A DNA stretch of 64,000 bases, taken from NCBI RefSeq assembly GCF_001665605.1, contig NZ_LZSV01000016.1, forward strand, positions 310,001 through 374,000, in the 5' to 3' direction. The first letter of the stretch is position 1. Each line of letters begins with the position of its first letter. The DNA comes from Mycobacterium sp. 852014-50255_SCH5639931. Lineage in GTDB: Bacteria; Actinomycetota; Actinomycetes; Mycobacteriales; Mycobacteriaceae. A program made the position numbers and the translations under genes. The notes below the pieces were generated by a model. That model had not been told where the DNA came from. It did no database searches and saw only the letters and a list, made by a program, of their open reading frames with translations. Positions 1 through 9,478 of this stretch are shown here, piece by piece.

Positions 1-367
1 CCTCGCGGAAGTGGTACAGCACGTAGGCGAACAGCACGGTGATGACGTAGGCCGGCATGATGCGCCGAACCCGATGCCACGCATAGCGACTCAGCGACGG
101 TGGCGGCCCGCCGGTGGCGGCTGATTTCAGCCAAGGCCGGAACAGCAGGAAGCCGGAGAGCACGAAGAAGATCGGCACGCCGATCTCCATCCGGGAGCCA
201 ACCAGGCCCCAATAGCCGTGGGTGTACTTACCGGTGGTGTAGGCCGCGTGGGTTCCGACGACGAGAAGGGCAGCGACGGCACGGATTCCGGTCAGGGAGG
301 CGACCCGGTCGACGTGGGCGGTCTGCTCGAGTCCGCCCTGGGCGTCTTGTTCTTCGGACAGGGTCAT
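1..367 (-). CDS. Acyltransferase 3 family membrane protein, 3' part outside the window
   Basis: The first 122 residues are visible; the gene runs off the left edge. After a short polar N-terminus the protein enters a hydrophobic segment (LTGIRAVAALLVVGTHAAY) with the Arg and His typical of the first helix of acyltransferase-3 proteins. A second segment follows (GVPIFFVLSGFLLFRPW) carrying the family's F-x-L-S-G-F signature. Such enzymes O-acylate cell-envelope sugars or lipids at the membrane. The ATG overlaps the deaD stop as ATGA, so it is probably translated by coupling to deaD. The M. tuberculosis counterpart, from memory, is Rv1254. The substrate is unknown. Confidence 0.85.
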   Translation of the reverse strand, partial: MTLSEEQDAQGGLEQTAHVDRVASLTGIRAVAALLVVGTHAAYTTGKYTHGYWGLVGSRMEIGVPIFFVLSGFLLFRPWLKSAATGGPPPSLSRYAWHRVRRIMPAYVITVLFAYVLYHFRE

Positions 368-2064
368 CCGGTGTGTTTCCTGCGCGGCTTTCCGCCGTCC
401 CGGCTGCGGGGCTTGGTCGCCGACCGGTCCGGCTGAAGGTTGATCAGCACTCCCGAGATGCGGGTGTGCTCGAGTTTTTTCAGCGTCGACTTGGGCAGCT
501 TGGCCGGCAACTCCACCAGCGAGAAGTCCGGGCCGATCGCAATGTGGCCGAAATCGCTTCGATGCAGGCCGCCCTCGTTGGCGATGGCGCCGACGATCGA
601 GCCGGGGCCGATCTTGTGTCGCTTGCCCACCGCGATGCGGTAGGTGGTGAAAGGTTTAGTCTGCCTTGGCTTTTCGGGACGCTCGCGATGTTCGGTGTGC
701 CGCTCGCGCCGCTCGCGCGGCGGCTCGGGCGACATGAGAAACTCTTCGCCGTCGCGGGACTGTAGCGCCAGGGCCGCGGCTATGTCGGCCAATGGGACAT
801 CATGCTCGCGTTCGTAGTCCTCGACCAGCTTGCGGAACAGCTCGATTCCCGGACGGCCCAGCGCAGTGGTGATGGAATCGGCGAACTTCACCACCCGCTG
901 GGCATTGACGTCCTCGACGGTGGGCAGCTCGGCCTCGGTGAGCGTTTGCCGCGTCGCCTTTTCAATCGCCCTGAGCAGGTGGCGCTCTCGCGGGGAGACG
1001 AACAGCAGAGCGGTTCCCGAGCGCCCGGCCCGGCCGGTGCGTCCGATGCGGTGCACGTAGGACTCCGTGTCGTGCGGGATGTCGTAGTTGAGGACGTGCG
1101 ATATCCGCTCCACATCCAGCCCGCGCGCGGCCACGTCGGTGGCGACCAGGATGTCGATGCCACCGTCCTTCAGCGCGGCGACGGTCCGCTCCCGCTGGCC
1201 CTGTGGAATGTCACCGTTGATGGCGGCCGCGGAAAAGCCTCGGGCCCTTAGCTTTTCCGCGACTTCCTCGGTGGCCTGCTTGGTGCGCACGAAGACGATC
1301 ATCGCCTCGAACGGCTCGACTTCCAACACCCGGGTCAGCGCGTCCATCTTGCGCGGACCGGCGACCTGGATGTAGCGCTGTGAAATGTTCTCCGCGGTAG
1401 CGGTTTTCGCCTTGGTGGTGACCTCGAGCGGATCGTGCAGGTACTTGGTGGTGAGCTTGCGGATCGCCGCCGGCATGGTCGCCGAGAAGAGGGCGACCTG
1501 TTTGTACTCGGGGGTGTCGGCCAGGATGCGTTCGACGTCCTCGGCGAAGCCCATGGTGAGCATCTCGTCGGCCTCGTCGAGCACCAGGTAGTCGACGTGC
1601 GACAGGTCCAGTGTCCCGCGTTCGAGATGGTCGATCACCCGGCCGGGGGTACCGACCACCACCTGGGCGCCGCGCCGCAGCCCGGCCAGCTGAACCGTGT
1701 AGGAGGAACCGCCGTAGATCGGCAGCACGTTGATCTTCGGGAGGTGGGCCCCGTAACGGCTGAACGCCTCGGCCACCTGCAGCGCCAGCTCCCGGGTGGG
1801 GGCCAGCACCAGCGCCTGCGTCGCCCTGCTGGTGGCGTCGATCTTGGACAGGATCGGGATCGCGAACGCCGCGGTCTTGCCGGTGCCGGTCTGCGCCAGC
1901 CCGACCACGTCCGAGCCCTCCATCAGCGCCGGAATCGTCGCCGCTTGGATGCCCGTGGGTGACTCGTAGCCGACGTCGGCGATCGCCCGCAGGACCGAGG
2001 GGTGGATCTGCAGGTCGGCAAACGTCGGAGAGGCAGCCTCAGGCGAGGTGTCCGGGAGGGTCAT
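364..2064 (-). CDS. deaD: ATP-dependent DEAD-box RNA helicase DeaD/CsdA
   Basis: A 566-residue helicase with every core motif in order: Q motif region, AQTGTGKT (I), PTRELA (Ia), TPGR (Ib), DEAD (II), SAT (III), then the RecA2 motifs ending in HRIGRTGR (VI). A basic, charged linker leads to a C-terminal DbpA-type RNA-binding domain at about residues 475-550. The family unwinds structured RNA in ribosome assembly and mRNA decay, especially in the cold. The ATG is preceded at about 10 nt by TAGACT, a fair -10, so the mRNA is probably leaderless or nearly so. A 55-bp repeat array starts right beside that -10. The 3' end overlaps the downstream acyltransferase. Confidence 0.95.
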   Translation of the reverse strand: MTLPDTSPEAASPTFADLQIHPSVLRAIADVGYESPTGIQAATIPALMEGSDVVGLAQTGTGKTAAFAIPILSKIDATSRATQALVLAPTRELALQVAEAFSRYGAHLPKINVLPIYGGSSYTVQLAGLRRGAQVVVGTPGRVIDHLERGTLDLSHVDYLVLDEADEMLTMGFAEDVERILADTPEYKQVALFSATMPAAIRKLTTKYLHDPLEVTTKAKTATAENISQRYIQVAGPRKMDALTRVLEVEPFEAMIVFVRTKQATEEVAEKLRARGFSAAAINGDIPQGQRERTVAALKDGGIDILVATDVAARGLDVERISHVLNYDIPHDTESYVHRIGRTGRAGRSGTALLFVSPRERHLLRAIEKATRQTLTEAELPTVEDVNAQRVVKFADSITTALGRPGIELFRKLVEDYEREHDVPLADIAAALALQSRDGEEFLMSPEPPRERRERHTEHRERPEKPRQTKPFTTYRIAVGKRHKIGPGSIVGAIANEGGLHRSDFGHIAIGPDFSLVELPAKLPKSTLKKLEHTRISGVLINLQPDRSATKPRSRDGGKPRRKHTG

Positions 2065-2073
2065 CGTCCAAGG

Positions 2074-2079
2074 AGTCTA
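2074..2079 (-). promoter_or_regulatory. Candidate -10 element of deaD
   Basis: On the minus strand this reads TAGACT, which fits the mycobacterial TANNNT -10 pattern. It lies 9 nt before the deaD ATG. No good -35 is visible, because the upstream sequence is the first unit of the 55-bp repeat array. This is an inference from sequence only. Confidence 0.35.
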
Positions 2080-2250
2080 GTGGTGATCGCGAGCTCAGCG
2101 GACCTGAGCGCTGCGGGTCACCACCATCGGCCCCGTGGTGATCGCGAGCTCAGCGGACCTGAGCGCTGCGGGTCACCACCATCGGGCCCCGTGGTGATCG
2201 CGAGCTCAGCGGACCTGAGCGCTGCGGGTCACCACCATCGGGCCCCGTGG
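2080..2250. repeat. Three tandem copies of a 55-56 bp palindromic intergenic repeat
   Basis: Units run 2080-2134 (55 bp), 2135-2190 and 2191-2246 (56 bp each), followed by a 4-nt start of a fourth. They are nearly identical; copy 1 lacks one G in a GGGCCC run. Each unit begins GTGGTGATCGC and ends GGGTCACCACCATC, so the outer arms GTGGTGA/TCACCAC pair. An inner perfect stem GCTCAG-cggac-CTGAGC fits inside. The array fills the divergent deaD/lprE region. Its reverse complement belongs to the same family as the two copies at 34593-34702. Confidence 0.9.
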
Positions 2251-2328
2251 TCTTGGCCCCGTGATCATGAGCACAGCCGCGCCGGGCCCGGCCATGCCTG
2301 TCACACCGGCGCGCGCGATGACGGTACG

Positions 2329-2928
2329 GTGCGCGATGTGTGGTCGATACCCCGCCGTACCGAGCCACTGACCGGCTCGGCAGCTCTCGCGTTGATCGCC
2401 GTGACGTTGACCGGCTGTGGTTCGGGAGACTCCACGGTCGCGAAGACGCCGCAGGCTACGACGACTACGGACACCCCGTCCATCACCGCCCCGGCTCAGC
2501 CTTCCGGCGCCGCCGCGCCGCCCGGCAGTAACGCCGCGCCGGCGGACCCGTGCGCGGTCAACCTCGTCTCCCCCACGATCGCGAAGGTGGTCTCCGAGCT
2601 CCCGCGCGACCCGCGCAGCCAGCAAGGCTGGAACCCCGAGCCGCTGGCCGGCAACTACAACCAGTGTGCCCAGCTGTCGGCGGTGATCATCAAGGCCAAC
2701 ACCAACGCCGTCAACCCCACCACCCGGGCGGTGCTGTTCCATCTCGGGCAGTTCATCCCGCAGGGGGTCCCCGACACCTACGGGTTCAATGGCGTCGACG
2801 CGTCGCAGACCACCGGCGACACGGTGGCGCTGACCTACCCCAGCGGTATCAACGGGTTGAACACCGATGTGCGATTCCACTGGAACGGCAACGGCGTGGA
2901 GCTGATCGGTAACGCACCGGGTCACTGA
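2329..2928 (+). CDS. lprE: Lipoprotein LprE
   Basis: A 199-residue secreted lipoprotein. A short N-terminus and hydrophobic stretch lead to the lipobox LTGCG, so the mature protein begins at that Cys, anchored on the outer face of the membrane. A Thr/Ala/Pro-rich linker follows, then a conserved globular domain with two further Cys residues. From memory, M. tuberculosis LprE (Rv1252c) has about the same length and domain. I chose the GTG at 2329 because it aligns with that protein; GTG 2338, which sits just after a TACGGT -10-like element, is a possible leaderless alternative. The longer open frame upstream runs through the repeat array and is not coding. Molecular function unknown. Confidence 0.85.
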   Translation: MRDVWSIPRRTEPLTGSAALALIAVTLTGCGSGDSTVAKTPQATTTTDTPSITAPAQPSGAAAPPGSNAAPADPCAVNLVSPTIAKVVSELPRDPRSQQGWNPEPLAGNYNQCAQLSAVIIKANTNAVNPTTRAVLFHLGQFIPQGVPDTYGFNGVDASQTTGDTVALTYPSGINGLNTDVRFHWNGNGVELIGNAPGH

Positions 2929-2968
2929 GCCCGCCTTTCCGTCAGTCCCCTCACCTACAGTTGCTGCT

Positions 2969-5900
2969 GTGTTCGTCACCGGCGACAGCATCGTGTACAG
3001 CGCGTCGGACCTCGCCGCAGCAGCCCGCTGTGAGTACGCCCTGTTGCGGGATTTCGACGCGAAGCTGGGCTGGGGACCCGCCGCCACGGTCGAGGACGAT
3101 CTGCTCGCGCGGACCGCTGTCCTCGGGAACGAGCACGAGCGACGCGAATTGGAGCGGCTGCGCGAGCAGTTCGGCGATGGCGTTGCGGTCATCGGCCGTC
3201 CGGCCTACACGCCCGCCGGCCTCGCGGCGGCCGCCGAGGCGACCCGGCGCGCCATCGCCGGCGGCGCGCCCGCGGTGTATCAGGCGGCCATGTTCGACGG
3301 CCGCTTCCTCGGCTTCGCCGACTTTTTGGTGCGAGACGACGAGCACTACCGAGTGATCGACACCAAGCTGGCCCGTTCGGCCAACGTCACCGCGCTGCTC
3401 CAGCTGGCCGCGTACGCCGACGCGCTGGCCGCATCCGGTGTGGCGGTGGCCCCCGAGGCCGAACTGCACCTGGGCGACGGGACGGCGGCGCGCTACCGCG
3501 TCCGCGACCTCGTTCCGGTCTACCGCTCTCAGCGCGCCCGATTGCAGCGGCTCCTCGACGAGCACCACGCCGGGGGCGCCGCGGTTCGCTGGGATGACGA
3601 GGGCGTGGGCGCCTGCTTGCGTTGCCCGTTGTGCACCGAGCAATTGCGGGCCACCGACGATCTGCTGCTGGTCGCCGGCATGCGAGTGGGCCAGCGAGAC
3701 AAGTTGATCGACGCCGGAATCACCACGGTGTCCGAGCTTGCCCGGCACACCGGCCCGGTGGCGGACATCTCGTCCGGCGCGATCGGCAAACTGACCGCCC
3801 AGGCGAGTCTTCAAGTCCGCCAACGCGAAACCGGCACGCATCTTTTCGAGATCGTCGACCCGCAGCCGCTGACGCTGCTACCCGAACCGGACCCAGGCGA
3901 CCTGTTCTTCGACTTCGAGGGCGACCCGCTGTGGACTGTCGACGGGCGGGAGTGGGGTCTGGAATACCTGTTCGGCGTCCTGGAAGCGGGGCCGGCCGGC
4001 ACGTTCCGTCCGTTGTGGGCGCACAACCGGGTGGACGAACGCAAGGCGCTGACCGATTTCCTGGCGATGGTGGCCAAGCGCCGCAAGCGCCGTCCGAACA
4101 TGCACATCTACCACTACGCGCCGTACGAGAAGACCGCGCTGCTGCGGCTCGCCGGCCGCTACGGGGTCGGCGAGGACCAGGTTGACGAATTGCTCCGCAG
4201 CGGAACGCTCGTAGACCTTTACCCGTTGGTGCGCAAGAGCATTCGCGTGGGTGCGGAGTCGTTCAGCCTGAAGGCGCTGGAACCGCTCTATATGGGAGCG
4301 CAGCTGCGGGCCGGCGACGTGACCACGGCCACCGGTTCGATCACCTCCTACGCCCGGTACTGCGAACTGCAGGCCGACGGCCGACGCGACGAGGCCGCCT
4401 CCGTGCTCAAGGAGATCGAGGACTACAACCACTACGACTGCCGCTCGACCCAGGAACTGCGTAACTGGTTGATGTTGCGCGCCTACGAATCCGGCGTCGT
4501 ACCGGTCGGCGCCCAGCCCGTCCGGGGCGGCAACACGGTCGAGGACCGTGACCAGTTGGCGGTGACCTTGTCGGCGTTCACCGGTGACGCCGCCGTCGGT
4601 GAGCGCACGCCCGAGCAGACGGCGGTGGCACTGCTGGCCGCGGCGCGCGGCTACCACCGGCGCGAGGACAAACCGTTCTGGTGGGCCCACTTTGACCGGC
4701 TGAACTTCCCCGTCGAGGAGTGGGCGGACAACACGGACGTCTTCATCGCCGAGCACGCGTCCGTCAGCGTGGACTGGAACACGCCGCCCCGCGCGCGCAA
4801 GCCGCAGCGGCGGGCCCGATTGCGCGGCGAGCTGGCACGCGGGGAGCTGGTGGCCGACGTCTTCGCGCTCTACGACCCGCCGGCCCCCCCGGGGATGTCC
4901 GATGATCCCGACCGGCGGGCGGCCGGACGCGCCACTGTCGTCGAGGCCGACGATCCGGCGCTGCCCACCGAGGTGACCATCGTTGAGCGAGTAGGCAACG
5001 ACGGCAAGCCATTCCACCAGCTCCCGTTCGCGCTCACCCCGGGCCCGCCGATTCCGACGACCGCACTGCGCGAGTCGATCGAGGCGACGGCCGCCGCCGT
5101 GGCGGCCGGCTTGCCGCAGCTACCCCGCAACGCCGTCGCCGACATCCTGCTGCGCCGCGCGCCCCGCACACGCAGCGGGACCGCACCGCCGCATGGCGCC
5201 GACACTTTAGCCGACATCGACACCGCGGTACTGGATTTGGATTCGTCGTACCTGGCGGTGCACGGACCGCCGGGCACCGGCAAAACGCATACCGCCGCCC
5301 GGGTGATCCAGCGCATGGTCACCGACCACGGCTGGCGCGTCGGCGTCGTGGCGCAATCGCATGCCGCGGTGGAGAACCTGTTGGACTGCGTCATCGACGC
5401 CGGGCTGGAGCCGGCGCGGGTGGCGAAGAAACGCAACGACCACAGCGCCCCGCGCTGGCAGGAAATCGACGGCGGCGCTTACGCCGCATTCATCGCCGAC
5501 ACCGCGGGCTGCGTGGTGGGCGGAACCGCATGGGATTTCGCCAACGCCAATCGGGTCCCGCGCGACAGCCTGGACCTGCTGGTGATCGACGAGGCGGGCC
5601 AATTCTGTCTGGCCAACACCATCGCCGTGGCGCCGGCTGCGGCGAACCTGTTGCTGCTCGGTGACCCCCAGCAGCTGCCGCAGGTCAGCCAGGGAACCCA
5701 TCCCGACCCGGTTGACACGTCCGCCCTCGACTGGCTGGTGGACGGCCAGCGCACGCTGGCCGACGAGCGGGGCTATTTCCTCGACCTCTCGTACCGGATG
5801 CACCCGGCGGTGTGCGCCGCGGTGTCCGCCCTGTCCTACGAGGGCAGGCTGCATTCCCACGAGTGCACCGCCGCCCGACACCTTGCCGGATACCGGCCCG

Positions 5901-6376
5901 GCGTGCGGACGCTCACCGTAGGGCACCACGGCAACTCGACGGAGAGCCCCGAGGAGGCGGAGGCGATCGCCGCCGAGATCGATCGACTGCTCGGCACACC
6001 GTGGACCGATGAGCACGGCACCCGGCCCCTGACCGCTTCCGACGTGTTGGTGTTGGCGCCCTACAACGCCCAGGTGGCGCTGCTGCGCCGGCGGTTGGCC
6101 GCCGGCGGGCTCGGCGGGGTCCGGGTTGGCACGGTCGACAAGTTCCAGGGCGGGCAGGCGCCGGTGGTGTTCATCTCGATGACGGCCTCTTCCGCGGACG
6201 TGGTGCCGCGCGGAATGTCGTTCCTGCTCAACAGGAACCGACTCAACGTAGCCGTCAGCCGGGCCCAGTATGCGGCTGTCATCGTTCGCTCGGGGTCGCT
6301 GACCGAGTATCTGCCCAGCACGCCCGCGGGGCTGATCGACCTGGGCGCGTTTCTGGCGTTGACGCAGCCGACGTGA
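2969..6376 (+). CDS. Large RecB-like nuclease (TM0106 type) fused to an SF1 helicase
   Basis: A 1135-residue multidomain protein. The N-terminal third resembles TM0106-type RecB nucleases: a YRVIDTKLA stretch carries the usual Asp and Lys, followed by a Cys cluster (CLRCPLC) that could bind Fe-S or Zn. Next comes an RNase H-like exonuclease domain (DLFFDFEGDPLW near residue 310; NHYDCRST later). The C-terminal third is a UPF1/DNA2-like helicase with HGPPGTGKT (Walker A), VIDEAGQF (Walker B), GDPQQLPQ and the C-terminal NVAVSRAQ motif. It probably acts in DNA repair or nucleic-acid processing. GTG start, 40 bp after lprE, possibly co-transcribed. M. tuberculosis has Rv1251c in this place. Confidence 0.85.
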   Translation: MFVTGDSIVYSASDLAAAARCEYALLRDFDAKLGWGPAATVEDDLLARTAVLGNEHERRELERLREQFGDGVAVIGRPAYTPAGLAAAAEATRRAIAGGAPAVYQAAMFDGRFLGFADFLVRDDEHYRVIDTKLARSANVTALLQLAAYADALAASGVAVAPEAELHLGDGTAARYRVRDLVPVYRSQRARLQRLLDEHHAGGAAVRWDDEGVGACLRCPLCTEQLRATDDLLLVAGMRVGQRDKLIDAGITTVSELARHTGPVADISSGAIGKLTAQASLQVRQRETGTHLFEIVDPQPLTLLPEPDPGDLFFDFEGDPLWTVDGREWGLEYLFGVLEAGPAGTFRPLWAHNRVDERKALTDFLAMVAKRRKRRPNMHIYHYAPYEKTALLRLAGRYGVGEDQVDELLRSGTLVDLYPLVRKSIRVGAESFSLKALEPLYMGAQLRAGDVTTATGSITSYARYCELQADGRRDEAASVLKEIEDYNHYDCRSTQELRNWLMLRAYESGVVPVGAQPVRGGNTVEDRDQLAVTLSAFTGDAAVGERTPEQTAVALLAAARGYHRREDKPFWWAHFDRLNFPVEEWADNTDVFIAEHASVSVDWNTPPRARKPQRRARLRGELARGELVADVFALYDPPAPPGMSDDPDRRAAGRATVVEADDPALPTEVTIVERVGNDGKPFHQLPFALTPGPPIPTTALRESIEATAAAVAAGLPQLPRNAVADILLRRAPRTRSGTAPPHGADTLADIDTAVLDLDSSYLAVHGPPGTGKTHTAARVIQRMVTDHGWRVGVVAQSHAAVENLLDCVIDAGLEPARVAKKRNDHSAPRWQEIDGGAYAAFIADTAGCVVGGTAWDFANANRVPRDSLDLLVIDEAGQFCLANTIAVAPAAANLLLLGDPQQLPQVSQGTHPDPVDTSALDWLVDGQRTLADERGYFLDLSYRMHPAVCAAVSALSYEGRLHSHECTAARHLAGYRPGVRTLTVGHHGNSTESPEEAEAIAAEIDRLLGTPWTDEHGTRPLTASDVLVLAPYNAQVALLRRRLAAGGLGGVRVGTVDKFQGGQAPVVFISMTASSADVVPRGMSFLLNRNRLNVAVSRAQYAAVIVRSGSLTEYLPSTPAGLIDLGAFLALTQPT

Positions 6377-6390
6377 CGACCGGCCCGGCC

Positions 6391-8289
6391 CTAGTTGCCG
6401 GACGAGTGGCGACCGTAGCCGGTCGGGTCGTCGTCGGCATCGCGGTGCCGGTGACCGCGCGCCGAGAGTTCGGTTACCGGATGGAAGCGCTGACGGGTGT
6501 CGACATGGGAGCCGTTGTGCGCGAAACCGATTGGGCCACCGTTCGGGACGGGGTCGTCGCGCCGACTGTGCCATGCCGACGGCGGGCGCGGGCGCGCGGG
6601 CCGATCGGCCGGCGCCCCGGCACGGCTTTCGCGCCCGTACGCCGCTCGCGATGCCGGGGCGGCCTCGGGTTCCCGAAGAAGGATGAATTCGACGTAGTCG
6701 TCGTCGTCATAGTCGTCGCCGACCAGGTCGCCCACCTCGGATGGGCCGCCAGACATTGCCGACGGCGCGTAGCCGAGCAAGAACAAGGCGGCCACGATTC
6801 CGAACAGCGCGATGAACGCGGGCAACAGCACAGATTGCGACATGGCGGACGCGAACGGGTCACGCAGGAATTCGGGCAGTTGCAGCGTGGCGGGCGCCTC
6901 CTCGCCGACACCGCCGGACGGTTGCGGCGGCATCTCGGCGCCGATCCGTGCGGTCATGAACGCGGCCATCCCGGCGCTTCCGAGCACCGCGCCGAGCTGG
7001 CGGACCGAGTTGTACACGGCGGAGCCCGCGCCGGCCAGCCGAGGCGGCAGGTTGCGCGTCGCGGTGGCGGTCAGCGGCGACCACACGAACGCCATCCCGA
7101 CGCCCGACGCGAAGAAGGGCAACACCAGCCGCCAGATCGGCGTCGCCGGCGACATCTCGAAGGTGAGCCAGGTCAGCGCTATCGCCAGCACCGAGAAGCC
7201 GAACCCGAGGACCGGCCGTGGATGGTATTTGTCGACCATCCTGCCGACGAACGGCGCGAACACACCGTTGGCGATCGCCATCGGCGCGATCAGCAGGGCC
7301 GAGCGCGTCGGCGACAGCCCGCACACCGCCTGCGCGTAGAACGTCAGCGGCAGCATCATTGCCGTGGCGGCGAACGAGACGATGGCCACCCCGACGTTGC
7401 ACAGGCCGAAGTCGCGGTCACGGAAGATCACCAGGGGAATCAGCGGCTCGTCGGTGTTCATCGACTGCCAGAACACGAACACCGTCATGAACCCGACTCC
7501 GGCGACCAGCATCGCCCAGATCCACGGTTGCCAGTGCGCGGCCTGACCCTGTTGCAGCCCGAACACGATCAGGAACATCCCCACGCCGGACAGCGCGACG
7601 CCGACCACGTCGAATCGGTGTCCCTGGGTGGGCAACACCGGGACCAGCCAGTACGCCAGCACGAGCCCGACCACACCGATGGGGACGTTGACGAAGAAAA
7701 TCCACTGCCACCCCAGCCCGTCGACCAGTACGCCGCCGGCAAGCGGGCCCACCAGGCTGGCGACCCCGGCGGTGGCTCCCCACAGGCTTACCGCGACGCC
7801 GCGCCGCTCCGGCGGGAAGATCCGGGTGATCGTCGACAAGGTCTGCGGGGTGAGCACCCCGGCGCCGACACCCTGCACCACCCGGGCGACGATCAGCATT
7901 GCGGCGCTGCCCGACAACCCGCACCACACCGAGGCGACGGTGAACACCACCAGACCGATCAGGTACAGGTTCTTGGGGCCGAATCGGTCACCGAGCCGCC
8001 CGGCCACCAGCAACACGACCGCATAACCCAGCAGATAGGCGCTGGTCACCCAGACCACCGTGTCGTAGCCGATGTGCAACTTGGTCATGATCGTCGGGTT
8101 CGCGATGGCGACGATGGTCGAGTCGACCATGATCATGAAGAAGCCGATCATCATCGCCCAGAGCGCGTTCCAGGGCTTCTGGGATTGCGGTGAGTTCTGG
8201 GTGAGGAAGTTCCAGCGCTTGGTGAGTTGGGCTGGGTTCGCCGCCGCGCGCCGGGTTACCCCGGACGACGGAGGCGTCGCCGCGGTCAT
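6391..8289 (-). CDS. MFS drug exporter, DHA2/EmrB 14-helix type
   Basis: A 632-residue transporter. The first helix holds [12 protein letters not shown], matching the DHA2 motif (D-x-T-V-x-x-A-x-P-x-I). Motif A-like [10 protein letters not shown] follows, then antiporter motif C-like sequence in helix 5 ([28 protein letters not shown]). About 14 hydrophobic segments end near residue 520. An unusual cytoplasmic tail of roughly 110 residues is rich in Asp ([11 protein letters not shown]), Arg, Pro and His. The family expels drugs or lipophilic compounds using the proton gradient. It converges with the nuclease-helicase, 14 bp apart. The M. tuberculosis counterpart is Rv1250. The start is preceded by GAGGTGGG. 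Confidence 0.9.
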   Translation of the reverse strand: MTAATPPSSGVTRRAAANPAQLTKRWNFLTQNSPQSQKPWNALWAMMIGFFMIMVDSTIVAIANPTIMTKLHIGYDTVVWVTSAYLLGYAVVLLVAGRLGDRFGPKNLYLIGLVVFTVASVWCGLSGSAAMLIVARVVQGVGAGVLTPQTLSTITRIFPPERRGVAVSLWGATAGVASLVGPLAGGVLVDGLGWQWIFFVNVPIGVVGLVLAYWLVPVLPTQGHRFDVVGVALSGVGMFLIVFGLQQGQAAHWQPWIWAMLVAGVGFMTVFVFWQSMNTDEPLIPLVIFRDRDFGLCNVGVAIVSFAATAMMLPLTFYAQAVCGLSPTRSALLIAPMAIANGVFAPFVGRMVDKYHPRPVLGFGFSVLAIALTWLTFEMSPATPIWRLVLPFFASGVGMAFVWSPLTATATRNLPPRLAGAGSAVYNSVRQLGAVLGSAGMAAFMTARIGAEMPPQPSGGVGEEAPATLQLPEFLRDPFASAMSQSVLLPAFIALFGIVAALFLLGYAPSAMSGGPSEVGDLVGDDYDDDDYVEFILLREPEAAPASRAAYGRESRAGAPADRPARPRPPSAWHSRRDDPVPNGGPIGFAHNGSHVDTRQRFHPVTELSARGHRHRDADDDPTGYGRHSSGN

Positions 8290-8513
8290 CTACCCACCTC
8301 GTTTCAGCTTCCGTGGATGCCCGGCTACACGGGGCCGGTCTGTCGACAGGCCCGGACCGTCACGGACATCCAGCCTGCATTATGGCCGCTGACACGATTG
8401 AGGGCAGCGACGGACCCGATCCGGGGTACACCCCGCGGGAAGGTTTCGTGTTCGGTCGGCGTTCTGCAGCGCGCACGTTAGCCTGGTAGGACGCCATTTG
8501 CAGGAGAGGCAAG

Positions 8514-9293
8514 ATGCGGGCCCGACGGAAGCGGTCTTCGAACCGGTTTTTTAGCATGTCGCACGTGGAGCAGGCGCCGACGCCCACCAACGGCCGGCCT
8601 AAGACGTCCGCGCGGGCTTTGGCCCAGGTCATCGAGCGGAGCTCGCGGGTCCAAGGACCGGCGGCCGAGGCCTATGTGTCCCGGCTGCGCAACGCGCACC
8701 CGAGCAGCAGCCCGGCCGAGATCCTCGCCAAGCTGCAGAAGCGCTACGTGGGCATGGTGACGGCCAGCGGCATGGCGGTGGGCGCGGCGGCGACGATCCC
8801 CGGCATCGGCACCTTGAGCGCGCTGTCTGCCGCCGCGGCGGAAACGGTGACGTTCCTTGAGGCCACCGCGTTCTTCGTGTTGGCCGTCGCGGTGGTCTAC
8901 GACATCCCCGCCGATCACCGGGAACGCCGCCGGGCTTTGGTGCTGTCGGTACTGGTCGGCGACAACAGTAAGGAAGCGGTCGCCCAGCTCTTCGGCCCGA
9001 GCCGTACCAACGGCGGCTGGATTTCCGAGAGCGTGGCCGCCGTGCCGCTGTCGTCGATGTCACGGCTGAACTCGCGATTGTTCAAGTCGTGGGTCAAGCG
9101 GTACGCGCTGCGACGCGGCGCCCTGGTGTTCGGCAAACTGCTCCCGGTGGGCATCGGGATCGTCGTCGGGGCCGTGGGCAACTACTTCGCGGGCAAGAAG
9201 ATCGTCCGCAACGCCGACAGGGCGTTCGGCGCCCCGCCCGTGCGGTGGCCGCGCGCCCTGCACCTGGTGCCGCCGTTCCACGAAGCCGGCTAG
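8514..9293 (+). CDS. Conserved membrane protein (Rv1249c-like)
   Basis: A 259-residue protein of unknown function. A basic N-terminus is followed by a soluble stretch, then Gly/Ala-rich hydrophobic segments ([25 protein letters not shown] and [16 protein letters not shown]) and a last one near the C-terminus ([19 protein letters not shown]). The layout suggests a small integral membrane protein. The ATG at 8514 has a strong Shine-Dalgarno sequence (AGGAGAGG, 8502-8509); a later ATG at 8556 lacks one. The gene is divergent from the MFS exporter across 224 bp, in which I see no other gene. It lies 185 bp before kgd on the same strand. Confidence 0.8.
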   Translation: MRARRKRSSNRFFSMSHVEQAPTPTNGRPKTSARALAQVIERSSRVQGPAAEAYVSRLRNAHPSSSPAEILAKLQKRYVGMVTASGMAVGAAATIPGIGTLSALSAAAAETVTFLEATAFFVLAVAVVYDIPADHRERRRALVLSVLVGDNSKEAVAQLFGPSRTNGGWISESVAAVPLSSMSRLNSRLFKSWVKRYALRRGALVFGKLLPVGIGIVVGAVGNYFAGKKIVRNADRAFGAPPVRWPRALHLVPPFHEAG

Positions 9294-9478
9294 CGCCCCT
9301 CCGACCCCCGTCTCCCTGGCGAATTGCTGGCGAAAGGTTAGCCTTTATAGGGCGGGAATCGTTGAGCATCGCCACTGCTGTGACATGCTCCACAATCCGA
9401 GGCCCGAGAAATGTACAGGCGCCGTGCAACAGCTGCGTAAGCGCTTGCAGGACAGAGGAATTGAGGCGAACAGCGGTC

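Noticed and set aside
2098..2250. CRISPR array
   Set aside because: The three units are contiguous tandem repeats with no unique spacers, and no cas genes are nearby.
6373..8193. A 606-codon open frame on the plus strand opposite the MFS exporter
   Set aside because: It is low-complexity Arg/His/Gln/Asp-rich and exactly antisense to a transporter with clear family motifs; long antisense frames are expected in DNA of this GC content.
9333..9351. Possible IdeR (iron) box upstream of kgd, containing AGGTTAGCCT
   Set aside because: Only the left half matches the 19-bp consensus; the right half does not, so I do not call it an iron-regulated operator.
9089..9478. Extra 130 codons in frame before kgd
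   Set aside because: They overlap the membrane protein gene in another frame, and the conserved Kgd N-terminus starts at the GTG at 9479.
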